Part shown: piece by piece, positions 43,174 through 52,111 of the stretch
Numbering within the stretch: position 1 is the first letter of the stretch
How the letters are laid out: every line of letters begins with the position of its first letter
Source of the DNA: Brachybacterium alimentarium
GTDB taxonomy: Bacteria; Actinomycetota; Actinomycetes; Actinomycetales; Dermabacteraceae
DNA length: 64,000 bases
Assembly: GCF_002332425.1 (NCBI RefSeq)
Contig: NZ_NRGS01000014.1
Coordinates: forward strand, 1 to 64,000
Direction of reading: 5' to 3'
The notes under the pieces: model-generated
What the model was told of the DNA's origin: nothing
Seen by the model: only the letters and a program-made list of their open reading frames with translations
Databases searched by the model: none
Program-made: the position numbers and the translations under genes

Positions 43174-44877
43174 TCAGGAGCCGAGCTCGAGCACCTCGCC
43201 CTCCCACCGGCTGCGCAGCCAGCGGTCGTGCGAGGCGATCAGCACGGTCCCGCTCCACTCGGCGAGCGCGGCCTCGAAGCGGGTCGCGGTGACCAGCGCG
43301 AGATGGTTCGTGGGCTCATCGAGCACGAGCAGCTCGGGCGGGTCCAGCAGGAGGGCGGCGAGCATCACGCGGCGCAGCTGCCCGCGTGAGAGCAGCTCGA
43401 GGGGGCGAGGAAGGTCGCGGGGATGCACGAGCCCGAACAGCTCCGGCACGGGAGCGTCGACCGTCTCGGCATTCTCCTGACCCGCCGCCGCGCGCAGGTG
43501 ATGGCCGACGGTGCGGCCGGGGATCACCACATCGTCCTGCCCGAGGTGCCCGATGCGCAGGCCGCGCGGATGGTCCACGGCGCCCTCCGTGGGGTCGAGG
43601 CAGCCGGTGACCGTGTCCAGCAGGGTGGACTTCCCGCTGCCGTTCGCCCCGGTGATCAGCAGGCGCTCGCCGCGGGAGAGGCTGAAGGAGACCGGGTCCA
43701 GGCGCCCCTGGACCGCGACGCCGCTCGCGCTGAGCAGCACCGACCCTGTCCCGCCGGTGCCGCCGGGCGCCTGCGGGAGATGCGTGAGATGCAGCTCCGC
43801 AGGCGGTTTGCGCACCTGCTCCTCCTCGAGCTGGGCGAGGCGTGCCCGGGCTTCGCGCAGCCGGCGCGAGATCACGGTGGCGTTTCGATCCGCGTAGAAC
43901 TTCTTCGCGGCCCTCGCCTCGGTGCGCGGCGGTGCCCCGGGGTGGCCCACCGTCCGGGAGTCCTTCACCGCTTGCCGGAGTGCCTTCAGCTCCTCCTGCT
44001 CGGTGCGGAAGCGATGCTCCCAGCGGTCGCGGGCCTCGAATCGGGCCAGCAGGTAGTCGCTGAAGCCGCCCGAGTACACGGTGAGTCCGCCCGGGTCGGT
44101 GCGGGCCGGGGATTCGGCGGGATCCAGGTCCAGCTGGGCAGTGGTGGCGTCGTCGAGGAAGGCGCGGTCGTGGCTGGCGATGAGCACCGGGCCCGGGTGG
44201 GCGGCGATCGCTCCGGCGAGGAAGGCGGCGCCGTCGTCGTCGAGATGGTTCGTCGGCTCGTCCAGCAGCCAGCTGGTGGGGCGGGCGATGAGCAGGTGCG
44301 CCAGGGCGAGACGCTCGCGCTGGCCGCCGCTGATCTCTCCGAGCGGAACCGACCGGGCGAGGCTCGCCAGGGTCAGCCCCTCCAGCACGACATCCGCCCG
44401 TTGGGCGGCGTTCCACACGTCGGCCAGCGTCGCCTCGGCGAGCACCTCGTCGTAGTGGCGCGCCGCGCCGGCGGAGAGCTCGCCGTCGGCGGCAGCGAGG
44501 GCTTCACCGGCCGCGGTGAGCTCCTGCTCCAGGCGGCGCGAGCGCTCGAGAGCGTGAGCGATGACGTCGGCGAGGGTCGCCGACGGGCCGAACGGCAGCT
44601 CCTGGTGGAGGAAGCCGATCGGGCCCGGCGCGGAGGCGGTGCCGGCGTCCGCCGGGAGCTCTCCGGCGAGGATGCGCAGCAGCGTGGACTTCCCGCTGCC
44701 GTTCTCGCCGAGCAGGCCGGTGGGGCGCCCGGCGGGGACCACGAGGCTCACGTCGGTCAGGACCCGGCGGTCGGGGAAGGAGAAGGAGATCCCGTCGGCC
44801 CGCAGATGCAGAGCCGGGTCGCCGGTGCCGGGGAGGGCAGTGGGGACCAGGGACGAGGGTGAGGATGATGACGGCAT
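43174..44877 (-). CDS. ABC-F ribosomal-protection/regulatory ATPase (antibiotic-resistance type)
   Basis: 567 residues with two ABC domains and no membrane segments. First: Walker A 'GENGSGKST', signature 'ISGGQRERL', Walker B 'WLLDEPTNHLD'. Second: Walker A 'GANGSGKST', a degenerate signature 'LSRGQLRR', Walker B 'LVLDEPTNHL'. The linker (about 270-350) is long and basic (AAKKFYADRNATV), the interdomain arm of ABC-F proteins that enters the ribosomal E site. Length and linker resemble self-resistance/ARE proteins (TlrC, CarA, Msr-like) more than EttA. The leader looks like a translational attenuator, supporting drug-induced expression. Confidence 0.88.
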   Translation of the reverse strand: MPSSSSPSSLVPTALPGTGDPALHLRADGISFSFPDRRVLTDVSLVVPAGRPTGLLGENGSGKSTLLRILAGELPADAGTASAPGPIGFLHQELPFGPSATLADVIAHALERSRRLEQELTAAGEALAAADGELSAGAARHYDEVLAEATLADVWNAAQRADVVLEGLTLASLARSVPLGEISGGQRERLALAHLLIARPTSWLLDEPTNHLDDDGAAFLAGAIAAHPGPVLIASHDRAFLDDATTAQLDLDPAESPARTDPGGLTVYSGGFSDYLLARFEARDRWEHRFRTEQEELKALRQAVKDSRTVGHPGAPPRTEARAAKKFYADRNATVISRRLREARARLAQLEEEQVRKPPAELHLTHLPQAPGGTGGTGSVLLSASGVAVQGRLDPVSFSLSRGERLLITGANGSGKSTLLDTVTGCLDPTEGAVDHPRGLRIGHLGQDDVVIPGRTVGHHLRAAAGQENAETVDAPVPELFGLVHPRDLPRPLELLSRGQLRRVMLAALLLDPPELLVLDEPTNHLALVTATRFEAALAEWSGTVLIASHDRWLRSRWEGEVLELGS

Positions 44878-44878
44878 G

Positions 44879-44923
44879 GATCAGCTCCGGATCGCGACGA
44901 CGCGGATGGGACAGGGGCTGATC
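44879..44923 (-). promoter_or_regulatory. Hairpin sequestering the ABC-F ribosome binding site
   Basis: On the minus strand GATCAGCCCC (44923-44914) can pair with GGAGCTGATC (44888-44879) at nine of ten positions. The second arm contains the GGAG ribosome site seven bases before the ABC-F ATG, so the stem would hide it. The first arm overlaps the stop codon of the MLL leader peptide, where a stalled ribosome would block pairing. Confidence 0.55.
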
Positions 44924-44933
44924 ACAGGAGCAT
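44922..44933 (-). CDS. MLL-stop leader micro-ORF of the ABC-F gene
   Basis: ATG CTC CTG TGA: a three-residue open reading frame 44 bases upstream of the ABC-F start. Its ATG lies seven bases after a TACACT -10 box, so it would be the first codon of a leaderless mRNA. Its stop overlaps the hairpin arm that masks the ABC-F ribosome site, the expected arrangement for ribosome-stalling attenuation. Too short for any codon-bias test; support is purely positional. Confidence 0.45.
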   Translation of the reverse strand: MLL

Positions 44934-44940
44934 GACGGCG

Positions 44941-44969
44941 AGTGTAGGAGCTGTCGTGCGGGGCGTCGA
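44941..44969 (-). promoter_or_regulatory. Promoter of the ABC-F leader
   Basis: Minus-strand -35 TCGACG (44969-44964) and -10 TACACT (44946-44941) with exactly 17 bases between. Predicted start coincides with the ATG of the MLL leader. Confidence 0.5.
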
Positions 44970-45018
44970 GGGAATTATGGAGCTGGTCGCGGGGCATCGA
45001 GGAATTTACGGAGCTGTC
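44947..45018. repeat. 31-32-bp direct repeat upstream of the ABC-F promoter
   Basis: GGAGCTG recurs at 44947, 44979 and 45010 with similar following sequence (CGGGGC(G/A)TCGAGGAATT). One copy contains the -35 box of the ABC-F promoter, so the repeat may bring duplicated promoter parts. Confidence 0.55.
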
Positions 45019-45101
45019 CTGCGGAGGGCTCCACCACGAGTTCCGAGCGTCCCGGGGCCGGCAGCGGTTCAGCCTCGGCCCCGTACAGCGTCCGGAAGAG
45101 T

Positions 45102-46079
45102 TCAGTCCTCGGTGGTGAGGGCGTCGACGGCGGAGCGGATCCCGGCCGGGTCGCCGATCCGCTGCGGGTCCCGGGGATGCTCGGACAGTGCTGCGGCCGC
45201 CCGCTCGACGTCGGCCCCGGAGAGCAGGGCGACCAGTGCGACGCGCACGCTGCCCTCAGCGGCCTCCAGCACCTCGCCGGCGCGCTCCGCGCTCTCGCCG
45301 CTGGCCTGCACGAGCATCCGCACGGTCCGGCCCACGAGCTTCGCGTTGGTGGGGCGCACGTCGATCATGAGGTTCCCGAACGTCGTGCCCAGGCGCACCA
45401 TCGTGGCGGTGGACAGCGCGTTCAGGGTGAGCTTCTGGGCGGTGCCGGCCTTCATCCGGGTCGAGCCGGTGACGACCTCCGGGCCGACGTCGGGAAGGAT
45501 CGCGATGTCCGCCTCCCCGGCGAGCTCGGCGCGCGGATTCGCGGAGATGAGGGCAGTGGGCATCCCCGCCTCGCGGGCGGCCTGCAGCGCGCCGCGCACG
45601 AAGGGCGTGCGGCCGCTCGCGGCCAGACCGATCACCACGTCACCGGCCTGACAGACCTCCCGCACCATGGCGGCACCCGCCTCGGGGTCGTCTTCGGCGC
45701 CCTCGACCGCGGTCATGAACGCTCCAGGGCCTCCGGCGAGATGGGCGGTGACCATCGAGTCGTCGGCGTTGAAGGTGGGGGCGAGCTCGACCGCGTCGAG
45801 CACTCCGAGTCGGCCGGACGTGCCGGCACCGACGTAATGCACGGTGCGGCCACCGGCGATCGCGCTCACGCACACCTCGACCAGCTCGGAGATCCGCTCG
45901 GCCTGCTGCTGGACCGCGGTGGCGACCTTCGCGTCCTCGGCGAGGATCACGTCGACCATGCCGCGTGAGTCGAGGGCGTCGAGTCCGCTGCTGGCCGGGT
46001 TGCGCTCCTCGGTGGGTGAGGGCAGGTCGACCAGGTCGAGGGGGATCGCGGCATCGTCGCGGCGGGGGGACTCGGTCAC
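45102..46079 (-). CDS. murQ: N-acetylmuramic acid 6-phosphate etherase
   Basis: 325 residues. Removes the lactyl ether from MurNAc-6-P to give GlcNAc-6-P. SIS-domain motifs 'HYVGAGTSGRLGVLDAVELAPTF', 'GLAASGRTPFV' and 'EVVTGSTRMKAGTAQKLTLN' are diagnostic; the catalytic Glu is in 'VEGAEDD'. GTG at 46079 with AGGAG upstream. Divergent from a GlcNAc kinase-like gene, and functionally linked to anmK/nagZ at 57-60 kb. Confidence 0.95.
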   Translation of the reverse strand: MTESPRRDDAAIPLDLVDLPSPTEERNPASSGLDALDSRGMVDVILAEDAKVATAVQQQAERISELVEVCVSAIAGGRTVHYVGAGTSGRLGVLDAVELAPTFNADDSMVTAHLAGGPGAFMTAVEGAEDDPEAGAAMVREVCQAGDVVIGLAASGRTPFVRGALQAAREAGMPTALISANPRAELAGEADIAILPDVGPEVVTGSTRMKAGTAQKLTLNALSTATMVRLGTTFGNLMIDVRPTNAKLVGRTVRMLVQASGESAERAGEVLEAAEGSVRVALVALLSGADVERAAAALSEHPRDPQRIGDPAGIRSAVDALTTED

Positions 46080-46303
46080 GGTGTCTCCTGGGATCGGGTG
46101 CGGGAGGTGGGGCGAAGATCGGGATCATCAGTGATCGGCGGCGAACGCCCGCGTCCACCACGACCAGCGTAGCCATCACGCCGCGCCCTGCCTCCCTCCC
46201 GCGCCGTCCGATCCGCTGCCTCTGCGCCTGCCTCTCCGCCTACGATGAGGGTCCCCACCCCCGGGCGCCGCCCATCGGGGCATCGCTGATCGAGGGAGTC
46301 ACC

Positions 46304-47293
46304 ATGGGCGCCGACGCCAACGCACCGTTCCCCGTCGTCATCGCCGGGGACATCGGCGGGACCAGCTCGCGCCTGGCCCTCGCCGGCCGCGACGGCGAGG
46401 TGCTCGCCGAGGCGAAGGGGCCCGGCGCGAATCTGCGCTCGTCGGGCCCCGAGGCCCTGGACCACGTGGCCGAGACCCTGCGCGAGGTGCTCGAGGCCGG
46501 TCGCCGCGAGCTGGGGGCGGAGCTGGACATCACCGCTGTGGCGCTGGGGATCTCCGGAGCCGGCCCTGCGCGCGCCGAGGAGGTGCGCAGCGCGGTCACC
46601 GAGCGGCTCGAGCCGTTGGGCATCGCGCCGGATCGGGTGCTGATCACCGACGACCTGCACACCGCCTTCCTCTCCGGAGGCGTGGGCGATGACGGACTGC
46701 TGGTGCTCGCCGGCACCGGCGCGGTCGCGGTGCGCTTCGACGGGCGCGAGTCGGTCGAGCGCCGCGACGGGATGGGTTGGCTGCTGGGCGACATCGGCTC
46801 GGCCGTCTGGCTGGGGCGGCGCACCCTGCAGGCTGTCGCCGCGGATCTCGACCACCGCGGCAGGCACACGGAGCTCACGGAGCTCGTGGGAGACATGCTC
46901 GACCTCGACCTGCGCGACGGACTGCTGCCGCCCTCCCCCACCGGGGACCCCCGCCAGGACCTGATCCGGGCGCTGGACGATCTGCTTCCCGCCGGGTCGC
47001 CTGCGGCGCTGGGACGCTTCGCACCGCTGCCCGGAACGATCCCCGAGGACCCCGCCGCCCGGGAGATCCTGGATACCGCGGTGCGGCATGTCATGGACAC
47101 CGTGCGGGCGCTGGATCCCGACTGCGGGCTGCCGGTGGTCCTGGCCGGCTCCGTGCTGGCCACGCCCGGTCCCCTGCACGACGAGGTCGTCACCGGGCTC
47201 GAGGCCTCCGGTCGGGACTTCCGCACCGCACCCACCGGGCTGCCCGGAGCTCTCCGGCTGGCCCGGGAGAAGGCCGCGGTCGACCTGCGATGA
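46304..47293 (+). CDS. N-acetylglucosamine kinase-like protein (BadF/BadG/BcrA/BcrD ATPase family)
   Basis: 329 residues. ASKHA fold: phosphate-1 loop '[14 protein letters not shown]', 'GISGAGPA', adenosine loop '[13 protein letters not shown]' and '[20 protein letters not shown]', and '[14 protein letters not shown]'. These match bacterial/eukaryotic NAGK-like kinases that phosphorylate GlcNAc (or MurNAc, as in MurK). Being divergent from murQ, it may phosphorylate MurNAc or GlcNAc for recycling. GAGGGAG precedes the ATG at 46304. Confidence 0.85.
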   Translation: MGADANAPFPVVIAGDIGGTSSRLALAGRDGEVLAEAKGPGANLRSSGPEALDHVAETLREVLEAGRRELGAELDITAVALGISGAGPARAEEVRSAVTERLEPLGIAPDRVLITDDLHTAFLSGGVGDDGLLVLAGTGAVAVRFDGRESVERRDGMGWLLGDIGSAVWLGRRTLQAVAADLDHRGRHTELTELVGDMLDLDLRDGLLPPSPTGDPRQDLIRALDDLLPAGSPAALGRFAPLPGTIPEDPAAREILDTAVRHVMDTVRALDPDCGLPVVLAGSVLATPGPLHDEVVTGLEASGRDFRTAPTGLPGALRLAREKAAVDLR

Positions 47294-48357
47294 GCCGGCC
47301 CACGCCCAGGATGCGCCGTCCCCGGCCGGTGACCGCACGGCGACGCGTCGGCCATGGGACAGGGCTCGTGCCGGGAGGGCGGCTGCCCTCAGCTCCGGCG
47401 CCGCGGGACAGCACACCGATGGAGCCCCGCGAGCCGAACGCTCCCGCCCTCGTGCCCGGAGCGGCCACGACTGCTGCCGGGGAGGACCGCAGGGACCCTG
47501 CCACCACGGCAAGAGGGCTCCCGCGACGGGACCGACGGGACCGACGGGACCGACGGGGCCGATGGGGCCGACGGGGCCCGCGGGGTCGATGGACCCGACG
47601 GGGCCGATGGGGCCGACGGGGCCGGTCCGGTACGCGAATCCGTCGGCCCTGGCGCGACCGCCTCCTCTCGGAGAACCTGCGCACCGCGCTCTCGCTGCTC
47701 GTGGCGCTCTGCGTCGGCTTCGCCGTGACCCTGGCCATGACCGGTCTGCAGGGGATCGGCACCGCCGAGGACGGCAGCCCCGCGACGGTGCTGCTCCTGA
47801 TGATCGTCACGATGTCCCTGTACTCCCTGCTGTTCGCCGCGCTCACGCACTGGGCGCTGACGGGTCAGCCGCGGGCACGCATGGTGGGCACCGCCCGACT
47901 GGTGCGCGCACGCAAGCACGTCCGCACCTATCGCTGGCTCTCCGGGCGCAGCGGATCCAGCGGCGAGGTGCTGCAGCTGCTGATCACCGCCGCCATCGCC
48001 ATCGGGCTGCTCGTGACCCGGCCCGAGGGCCTTCCCCTCGGGGCGCTCCTGGCCCTGACGGTCGCTGCCATGGCCACCGCCTGGATCGGCTCGGTGATGA
48101 CCTTCGCGGTGGAATACGCCGCCGAGGACGCCCACGGGGACGCCTTCGACCTGCCCGGCGGCCCGGCGCACGAGCGGGACCTGTCCGACTACGTGTACGG
48201 CGCCGTGCTCATCCAGGCCTCCAGCGGTGCCTCGGATCTCGTCCCGATCACGTCGGCCGCCCGTCGCATCGTGCGCAATCACGTGATCCTCGCCCATGTC
48301 ACCAGCACGATCCTCCTCACACTGGGCGTCTCCGCCCTGCTCACGACGCTGAGCTGA
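47290..48357 (+). CDS. DUF1345 membrane protein with Arg-rich repeat N-terminus
   Basis: 355 residues if started at 47290 (ATGA overlap with the kinase gene). The C-terminal ~230 residues form a DUF1345 protein: four to five helices, 'RTYRWLSG', and the conserved '[24 protein letters not shown]' then '[13 protein letters not shown]'. The first ~120 residues are low-complexity, with [14 protein letters not shown] encoded by a 9-bp tandem repeat. The real start may lie further in, for example the ATG giving MEPREPNAP. Function of DUF1345 is unknown. Confidence 0.75.
   Translation: MSRPTPRMRRPRPVTARRRVGHGTGLVPGGRLPSAPAPRDSTPMEPREPNAPALVPGAATTAAGEDRRDPATTARGLPRRDRRDRRDRRGRWGRRGPRGRWTRRGRWGRRGRSGTRIRRPWRDRLLSENLRTALSLLVALCVGFAVTLAMTGLQGIGTAEDGSPATVLLLMIVTMSLYSLLFAALTHWALTGQPRARMVGTARLVRARKHVRTYRWLSGRSGSSGEVLQLLITAAIAIGLLVTRPEGLPLGALLALTVAAMATAWIGSVMTFAVEYAAEDAHGDAFDLPGGPAHERDLSDYVYGAVLIQASSGASDLVPITSAARRIVRNHVILAHVTSTILLTLGVSALLTTLS
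47525..47630. repeat. 9-bp tandem repeat (GACGGGACC family), about 11 copies
   Basis: Consecutive GACGGGACC/GACGGGGCC/GATGGGGCC units. In the DUF1345 frame they encode Arg/Asp/Trp-rich sequence; in the next frame they read as collagen-like Gly-Pro-Thr. A likely hotspot for length change, though 9-bp steps keep the frame. Confidence 0.75.
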
Positions 48358-48539
48358 ACGCTCGAGGGCCGACTCGCGGACCCGCCGGGCGGCCGACGTG
48401 CCGGGACCGACGATCCCTGTGAACCTCCTGGCCCGGGCGCGATGGAAGACTAGGATGGCCAGCGTCCGCCCGCCGCTGAGACGGGTGCCCGGGAAGCCTC
48501 CCTGGCACCGCGCGCCGCTCGACCCGGAAGGCTCACTCG

Positions 48540-49967
48540 ATGCCCGACCCTCACGACCAGATCCCCAGCCGCGAGAAGGTGCTGATCATCGGCGCCGGTC
48601 CCGCCGGCCTTGCGGCCGCCGCCGCCCTCAAGGCGCTGGGCGTCCCCTTCGACCTGGTCGACCGCGCCAAGCACGTCGGCGGCATCTGGAACGAGGAGCG
48701 CGAGGACACCCCAGTCTGGTCCTCGATGGACATGATCTCCTCCCGCGAGTTCACCCAGTACGAGGACATGCTGCAGCCGGTCTCCTTCCCGGAGTTCCTC
48801 AGCCCCGGCCACATGGCGAAGTACCTGCGCGCCTATGCCGCACGCCATGAGCTGACCGAGCACTTCCGCCCGCAGGTCGCGGTGCGCTACGCCCGCCCCT
48901 TCGAGGACAATGTGTGGCAGGTCGAGCTGTCCACCGGGGAGATCCTGATCTACCGCGCGGTGATCTCCGCCCATGGCATCTCCGAGCGTCCCCACCGCCC
49001 CGACTGGGCCGCCGATGTCCCCAAGTCCGTGCAGGTCATCCACTCCAAGGAGTGGAACGGGCCCGACGGGCTCGAGGGCAAGCGGGTCCTCGTGGTCGGC
49101 TCCGGGCAGTCCGCCGCGGACATCGCGGTCGACGCCGCCCGTCGTGCCCTCGAGGTGCGCTGGTCGATGCGCAGCGGCCACTGGGTGGTGCCGCGCCGCG
49201 TGGGCGGGGTCCCCGGGGACGTCGCCGCCTCCCGCGAGCCCTCCCTGCTGGGCGGGCTGAACGCGAAGATCGCCGAGACCGTCGTCACCCGTACCGTCGG
49301 CCGCCCCGCCGATGCCGGGCTGCCCCGCCCCGAGGCCCCCCTCCTCGAGGATTCGGTGATCGTCTCGGACCACGTGCTCGACCGGGTGCGGGAGGGGCGC
49401 ATCTCCCCCGTCGGCGATGTCACCGGGATCGATCAGGACGGCACCGTCACCCACCTCGGCGCCGAGCGCCATGCCGGTCATCTCCGCTACGCCCCCGATC
49501 TGATCGTGCTCGCGACCGGCTACGAGTCCGGCGCGGACCATCTGCCCGAGGACGTCGTGCCCCGCACCGCGAGCGGAGACCTGGATCTGTTCCTCGGAGC
49601 CTTCCCGCGCGGCCGCGACGACCTCGTCGTGCTCGGCCAGCAGCGCGTGGCCGGCGGCGTGCTCCCCGTTCTCGTCGAGCAGGCCGACGTCGCCGCCTAC
49701 GTGCTCGCAGCCTCCCGCGACGGCGGATCCCCTGCTCTGGCGAGCTTCCAGCGCCAGCGGGCCGGCTCCGAGAGCTCCATCCCCACGGCCGACACCGACT
49801 CCTCCGGTGGCGTCCTGGGCCGCCTGGGCGGGCTGATCGGCTCCCACCGGGTCACTCCCCGCGCGGCGTCCGGGACCCCGCACGACGGCATCGAGAAGCT
49901 GGTGCCCGCCGTGGACCGCGACACCCTGCTGGCGCGGCTGCGATCGGTGCGCGGCCTGTTCGAGTGA
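48540..49967 (+). CDS. Flavin-containing monooxygenase-like oxidoreductase
   Basis: 475 residues. FAD motif GAGPAGLAAA at 18-27, 'VGGIWNEERED' typical of FMOs, NADPH motif VVGSGQSAADIAVDAA at about 184-199 and the 'LIVLATGYE' motif. It probably oxygenates a soft nucleophile or a ketone (FMO/Baeyer-Villiger type); the strict FMO fingerprint FxGxxxHxxxY/F is not evident (region reads VQVIHSKEWNG), so the reaction is uncertain. GGAAGG lies upstream of the ATG. Confidence 0.82.
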   Translation: MPDPHDQIPSREKVLIIGAGPAGLAAAAALKALGVPFDLVDRAKHVGGIWNEEREDTPVWSSMDMISSREFTQYEDMLQPVSFPEFLSPGHMAKYLRAYAARHELTEHFRPQVAVRYARPFEDNVWQVELSTGEILIYRAVISAHGISERPHRPDWAADVPKSVQVIHSKEWNGPDGLEGKRVLVVGSGQSAADIAVDAARRALEVRWSMRSGHWVVPRRVGGVPGDVAASREPSLLGGLNAKIAETVVTRTVGRPADAGLPRPEAPLLEDSVIVSDHVLDRVREGRISPVGDVTGIDQDGTVTHLGAERHAGHLRYAPDLIVLATGYESGADHLPEDVVPRTASGDLDLFLGAFPRGRDDLVVLGQQRVAGGVLPVLVEQADVAAYVLAASRDGGSPALASFQRQRAGSESSIPTADTDSSGGVLGRLGGLIGSHRVTPRAASGTPHDGIEKLVPAVDRDTLLARLRSVRGLFE

Positions 49968-49975
49968 GATCGGTG

Positions 49976-50098
49976 CACCGGCCGCTGGAGTGAGCAGCCG
50001 CTGCAGTGCACGGCCTCTGCTGCAGTGAAGCTGCCTGCTGCAGCGATCGGCCTGCTGCAGTGAGCTGCCCGCTGGAAAGAGCTGCCCGCTGGAGTGAA
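49976..50098. repeat. Degenerate GCTG(C/G)AGTGA-type repeats after the monooxygenase gene
   Basis: About six imperfect copies of GC(C/T)GCTG(C/G)AGTGA at roughly 20-base intervals begin right after the monooxygenase stop, whose end (TTCGAGTGA) resembles the unit. Purely non-coding on inspection. Confidence 0.55.
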
Positions 50099-50182
50099 TA
50101 GCCGGTGCGCAGGGTCCGAGGCGTTGCGGGGCACGGGCGCTGCGCATCGCGCTCGCTTCTCCGGGCGGACCCGGGGCGTCGG

Positions 50183-52111
50183 TCAGGCCCGTTCGCGCTG
50201 CCGCGCCCGCCCGGTGGGTCGTGGCTGCTCGCCGCGCCCCGCCCGGTCCCCACTCCCGGCCCGGTCCCCGCGCCCGGCCCGCTCGTTGCGCTCGGCCTGA
50301 CCGTCGCCTGCGGTGCCGTGGCCGGCTCCGGTCTCCGTGCCGCGGCGGGGCCGACGGATCCACAGGGCGGCTGCGGCGCCGCCTCCGGCCAGCACGGTCA
50401 CGCCGAGCACGCCGATCCCGCCGCGCTGCTGATCGGCGAGGGCGTCGGGGAGCCAGGTCCGTCCGGTGCCTCCGAACCAGCTCGCTGCCATCAGCAGATC
50501 GGTGAGCAGCAGGGTGACGCCCGCAGCGAGACCCAGCACGACCGGCACCGCGAGCACCAGCAGTCGCAGCCCCGTCCCTCGCACAGCGCGCACGACGAGG
50601 GTGATCAGCACTCCCCCGGCCAGGGCCAGCATCTGCAGCGAGAGGTGCAGGGCATGGGAGTCCAGGGCGAGCCGCAGCAGGGGGCTCGCGTAGACGCCGG
50701 CGAGGAGCGCCAGGGGCACCGCCGCGAGGAGCGCGGCGAGCCACCAGCGGTCTCCGAGGAGCGTGCCCAGCACCCGGGGCACGGCGACCGCGCTGCCCAG
50801 GAGCGCTCCGGCAGCCGCCAGCAGCAGCAGGTGCTGCAGCAGGTGCGCGGAGACCATGACCTTGCTGTACACGTTCAGCGCTCCGCTGGTCAGCAGCACC
50901 AGCACGACCCCGCTGAGCACGAGTCGCACGCTCGCACCGCGTTCGCGCTCAGGACCGCGCGGGCGCCACCACAGCAGCACGAACACGCAGGCGAGCATCA
51001 TGCCGAAGGGGTCCGGACGCCAGGACGTGAGCAGGGTGGCGACGCTCGGGGCATCGGGCAGCGGGTAGCTGGTGAGCACGCCGGCCGGACCTGCCGGCGG
51101 GGTGCCGGCGTCGGCCGGCGGCGGGGAGGAGCTCATGGCCGCGGCGAGCGCGACCGCGAGGCCCATCAGGGCGAGCTCGAGCAGGGCGAGCCGGCGATAG
51201 GTGCCGGCGGCCTCCCGGCCCGTGGCGTCGTGGCCCAGGCCCGTGGCCAGCTGGCGGCGCTGCAGCGCGCCGAGGCCGGCGAGCGCCATCAGCAGCACCG
51301 CCTTCGCGACTCCCAGCTGCACATAGGCGCTGGTGAGGATCTCGGCGATGCTGTTCATGCGCACGGCGAGCGCCCAGACGCCGCTCACGGCGAGCGCGAT
51401 CCAGCAGATCAGCGCCAGATGGGAGTAGCCGCGCAGCACGGCGACGTCGTCCCGCGAGCTGGTGGGCAGCACCTGGAGGATGCCGAGGCCGCCCAGCCAG
51501 ATGCCCACGGCGAGCAGGTGCACGAGCATCGTGGAGGTCGCGACCTCATGGCTCGAGTCCCCGGCGGCGTGGCCGGTCATGGCGCTGGCGAAGGCGACCA
51601 GACCTGCGGCGACGGCGACCACGCGAGCGGTCGTGCGGGAGGTGCCCGTGAAGGCGGCCGTCGTCGCGGTCGCCGCGATCACCAGCGCGGCGACCAGCCA
51701 GAGGCCGAGCTCCGTGGCGAGGAAGACGCTGAGGTCGGAGCCGAAGCGCTCGGAGCCGACGGGCTGGCCGGTCGCGACCGCATAGGAGAAGGCGAGCGAG
51801 GCGCCGCGGGCGAGGGTGGTGACCGCGGCGGCGATCCCGATCACGGACAGGGCGCGGGCGCGATCCGCGTCCTCGCGCAGCAGCCATCCGGCGACGACCG
51901 CGCCGCCCAGGGTGAGCGCCGCGGCGAGATCAGCGAGCATCGAGGCGATCGGTGACCCCAGGCGGGCCAGCGGGCCCGCGTCGCGCAGCACGAGGTTGTC
52001 GCCGCCGGCGGCGTCGGCCGCGAAGACGGACAGCAGCGAGAGGACCGCGAGTCCGGCGACGACGGCGCCGACGACCAGCGGCGAGGGCCGCGTGGGGGGC
52101 GTGCTGGTCAT
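50183..52111 (-). CDS. CopD-CtaG fusion: copper resistance and cytochrome oxidase assembly membrane protein
   Basis: 642 residues, about 15 membrane helices. N-terminal half is CopD-like ('MTGHAAGDSSHEVATSTMLVHLLAVGIWLGGL', with the His residues expected for copper handling); the C-terminal half is CtaG-like/DUF2202-type ('VYSKVMVSAHLLQHLLL' and 'LRLALDSHALHLSLQML'). The fusion is common in actinobacteria and is linked to copper delivery to cytochrome oxidase. The last ~50 residues are Arg/Gly-rich (GRGDRAGSGDRAGRGE). ATG at 52111 overlaps the fluC-type gene by four bases, an unusual coupling. Confidence 0.87.
   Translation of the reverse strand: MTSTPPTRPSPLVVGAVVAGLAVLSLLSVFAADAAGGDNLVLRDAGPLARLGSPIASMLADLAAALTLGGAVVAGWLLREDADRARALSVIGIAAAVTTLARGASLAFSYAVATGQPVGSERFGSDLSVFLATELGLWLVAALVIAATATTAAFTGTSRTTARVVAVAAGLVAFASAMTGHAAGDSSHEVATSTMLVHLLAVGIWLGGLGILQVLPTSSRDDVAVLRGYSHLALICWIALAVSGVWALAVRMNSIAEILTSAYVQLGVAKAVLLMALAGLGALQRRQLATGLGHDATGREAAGTYRRLALLELALMGLAVALAAAMSSSPPPADAGTPPAGPAGVLTSYPLPDAPSVATLLTSWRPDPFGMMLACVFVLLWWRPRGPERERGASVRLVLSGVVLVLLTSGALNVYSKVMVSAHLLQHLLLLAAAGALLGSAVAVPRVLGTLLGDRWWLAALLAAVPLALLAGVYASPLLRLALDSHALHLSLQMLALAGGVLITLVVRAVRGTGLRLLVLAVPVVLGLAAGVTLLLTDLLMAASWFGGTGRTWLPDALADQQRGGIGVLGVTVLAGGGAAAALWIRRPRRGTETGAGHGTAGDGQAERNERAGRGDRAGSGDRAGRGEQPRPTGRARQRERA

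Noticed and set aside
47088-48422. Collagen-like (GPT) frame through the 9-bp repeat
   Set aside because: Outside the repeat the frame is an off-frame reading of the GlcNAc kinase and DUF1345 genes; only the DUF1345 frame has conserved helices.
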